Assembly (NCBI GenBank): GCA_022776785.1 | Contig: JALFHA010000408.1 | Span: 1 to 6,446, forward strand | DNA from: Clostridiales bacterium | Lineage (GTDB): Bacteria > Bacillota > Clostridia > Christensenellales > Aristaeellaceae | Direction: 5' to 3' | Length of the DNA stretch: 6,446 nucleotides | Notes under the pieces: generated by a model | What the model was told of the DNA's origin: nothing | What the model saw: the letters and a program-made list of their open reading frames with translations, nothing else | The model's database searches: none | Made by a program: the position numbers and the translations under genes | Part shown: one piece after another, positions 5,793 to 6,446 of the stretch | Layout of the letters: each line of letters starts with the position of its first letter | Position numbering within the stretch: the stretch's first letter is position 1

Positions 5793-5803
5793 TCAGTCAG
5801 CCC

Positions 5804-5832
5804 ATTATAGCAGATCGCACAGGGCTTTTCAA
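5804..5832 (-). promoter_or_regulatory. Predicted strong sigma-A-type promoter of the rsmD-mazG gene string
   Basis: On the minus strand the -35 element is TTGAAA (5832-5827, 5 of 6 matches), the spacer is exactly 17 bases, and the -10 element is a perfect TATAAT (5809-5804). Transcription would start near 5797, giving a leader of about 55 bases before rsmD. A 6-bp inverted repeat at 5822-5836 covers the -35 element. Confidence 0.87.
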
Positions 5833-5836
5833 GCCC
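5822..5836. repeat. Inverted repeat covering the -35 element
   Basis: GGGCTT (5822-5827) and AAGCCC (5831-5836) are perfect 6-base inverted arms around 3 bases, centred on the -35 hexamer of the rsmD promoter and 13 bases after the upstream membrane-protein stop. It could be a repressor operator or the stem of a weak terminator for the upstream gene, but no T-run follows on the minus strand. The arms are short enough for chance in this G+C-rich DNA. Confidence 0.35.
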
Positions 5837-5848
5837 GCGGCTCCCGCG

Positions 5849-6446
5849 TCAGATGAGCTCCCTGCGCTTCTTCTTCTCCTCGTCGGCCTTCTGCCCGTAG
5901 TGTACCTCGCCGCCCTTGCCCACCAGCTCCTCGGCCAGATGGCTGCGGCTAGCCTTGCGCACGGCGGCCTTTTTCGCCTTGCGGTTCATGCTGCTCTCTT
6001 TGGCGCTCTGCGCGGGTGCGCGCAGATAGCCCAGGATATACGCCGCGGGATAGACCAGCAGCATCAGCGGGGAAAGCCTGTCGATCATCGCGCCCATCGT
6101 CAGCGGATCGGCGAACAGGTTGACAAACAGCAGCTCCAGCATCCGCACGATCATGCGCACGATGTCCAGCACGCCGAGCGTCGCCGTGCCGGCATAGGCC
6201 GCCAGCGGAGCCATGACATCCCCGCGCGTGCCGTAGCTGCTTGTCAGCCACGCCGGCAGATCCTGAAGGGTATAGGTATATTCCTTCGTTGTCGCCGCGA
6301 TGAGCAACGACAGCAGCAGCGGCACGCCGTAGACCGCCGCCGCCGCACACACCGCCTTGAGCGGCTGATAGCAGGCCGCGTCGTCCGCCGCCGTCAGCTC
6401 GTGACCGGCGGAAAGCGCCCTGTCATAGGCGCGGCTCGCGCCCGCG
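5849..6446 (-). CDS. Membrane protein of unknown family, 5' end cut by the window edge
   Basis: The frame stays open from the TGA at 5849-5851 to the right edge, giving 198 visible residues and no start. The GTG near 6352 is probably internal, because sensible codons continue upstream. I do not recognise the family. Visible residues 1-31 are polar. A hydrophobic segment lies at about 33-53 (VYGVPLLLSLLIAATT). A Tyr/Thr-rich stretch and a weakly hydrophobic segment follow (79-93), then an amphipathic stretch (94-111) and a clear membrane helix at about 124-141 (LSPLMLLVYPAAYILGYL). The last 50 residues are soluble and rich in Lys and Arg (NRKAKKAAVRKASR, then EEKKKRRELI). By the positive-inside rule this tail should be cytoplasmic. 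A predicted promoter separates it from rsmD, so it need not share an operon with it. Confidence 0.7.
   Translation of the reverse strand, partial: AGASRAYDRALSAGHELTAADDAACYQPLKAVCAAAAVYGVPLLLSLLIAATTKEYTYTLQDLPAWLTSSYGTRGDVMAPLAAYAGTATLGVLDIVRMIVRMLELLFVNLFADPLTMGAMIDRLSPLMLLVYPAAYILGYLRAPAQSAKESSMNRKAKKAAVRKASRSHLAEELVGKGGEVHYGQKADEEKKKRRELI

Noticed and set aside
3921..5810. A 629-codon open frame on the plus strand, opposite rsmD, coaD and the coiled-coil gene
   Set aside because: It is antisense to three well-recognised genes, its translation is low-complexity and matches no known family, and long antisense open frames are expected in G+C-rich genes with G/C-ending codons.
1..6446. A hidden defence island, mobile element, CRISPR array or biosynthetic cluster
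   Set aside because: No transposase, integrase, nuclease or toxin-antitoxin pair, no direct-repeat array and no terminal inverted repeats are visible. MazG here is the YabN-type housekeeping fusion, not a toxin-antitoxin or phage MazG.

Overview
The window reads as a stretch of chromosome from a G+C-rich Firmicute, most likely an uncultured or gut-type member of the Clostridia. Three things point there: strong AAGGAGG-type ribosome binding sites, sigma-A-like promoters, and a gene content (rsmD-coaD with a coiled-coil 'ATPase/DivIVA-like' gene, and a YabN-type mazG beside hup) that I recall as typical of Clostridia. The exact lineage cannot be fixed from the sequence alone. All seven supported genes lie on the minus strand, so transcription runs from high to low coordinates. 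No RNA genes, insertion sequences, CRISPR arrays, phage genes or defence genes are visible, and no intergenic gap exceeds about 140 bases.

In transcription order, the right edge holds the 3' part of a membrane protein of unknown family with a highly basic C-terminal tail. Next comes a very good promoter (TTGAAA, 17 bases, TATAAT) and a short leader with two GC-rich hairpins. This drives a tightly packed gene string: rsmD (16S rRNA m2G966 methyltransferase), coaD (phosphopantetheine adenylyltransferase), a soluble coiled-coil protein, a GtrB/DPM1-like family 2 glycosyltransferase with two C-terminal membrane helices, and mazG (tetrapyrrole-methylase/MazG fusion). rsmD overlaps coaD by 32 bases and coaD overlaps the coiled-coil gene by 22. 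The glycosyltransferase and mazG are separated by 3 bases.

hup (HU nucleoid protein) follows, with its own promoter, a leader with two small hairpins, and a strong intrinsic terminator. An AEC-family permease gene starts about 50 bases beyond the terminator's T-run and has no recognisable promoter of its own. The last 68 bases at the left edge contain one weak inverted repeat and no recognisable gene.

Most of the cargo is housekeeping: ribosome modification, coenzyme A synthesis, nucleotide-pool sanitation and chromosome packing, with an envelope glycosyltransferase and a permease added. I found no convincing new multi-gene system. The points most worth a second look are a MazG whose second nucleotide-hydrolase repeat has lost its acidic motifs, the structured leaders of rsmD and hup, the permease placed just behind a terminator, and the unassigned coiled-coil and membrane proteins.
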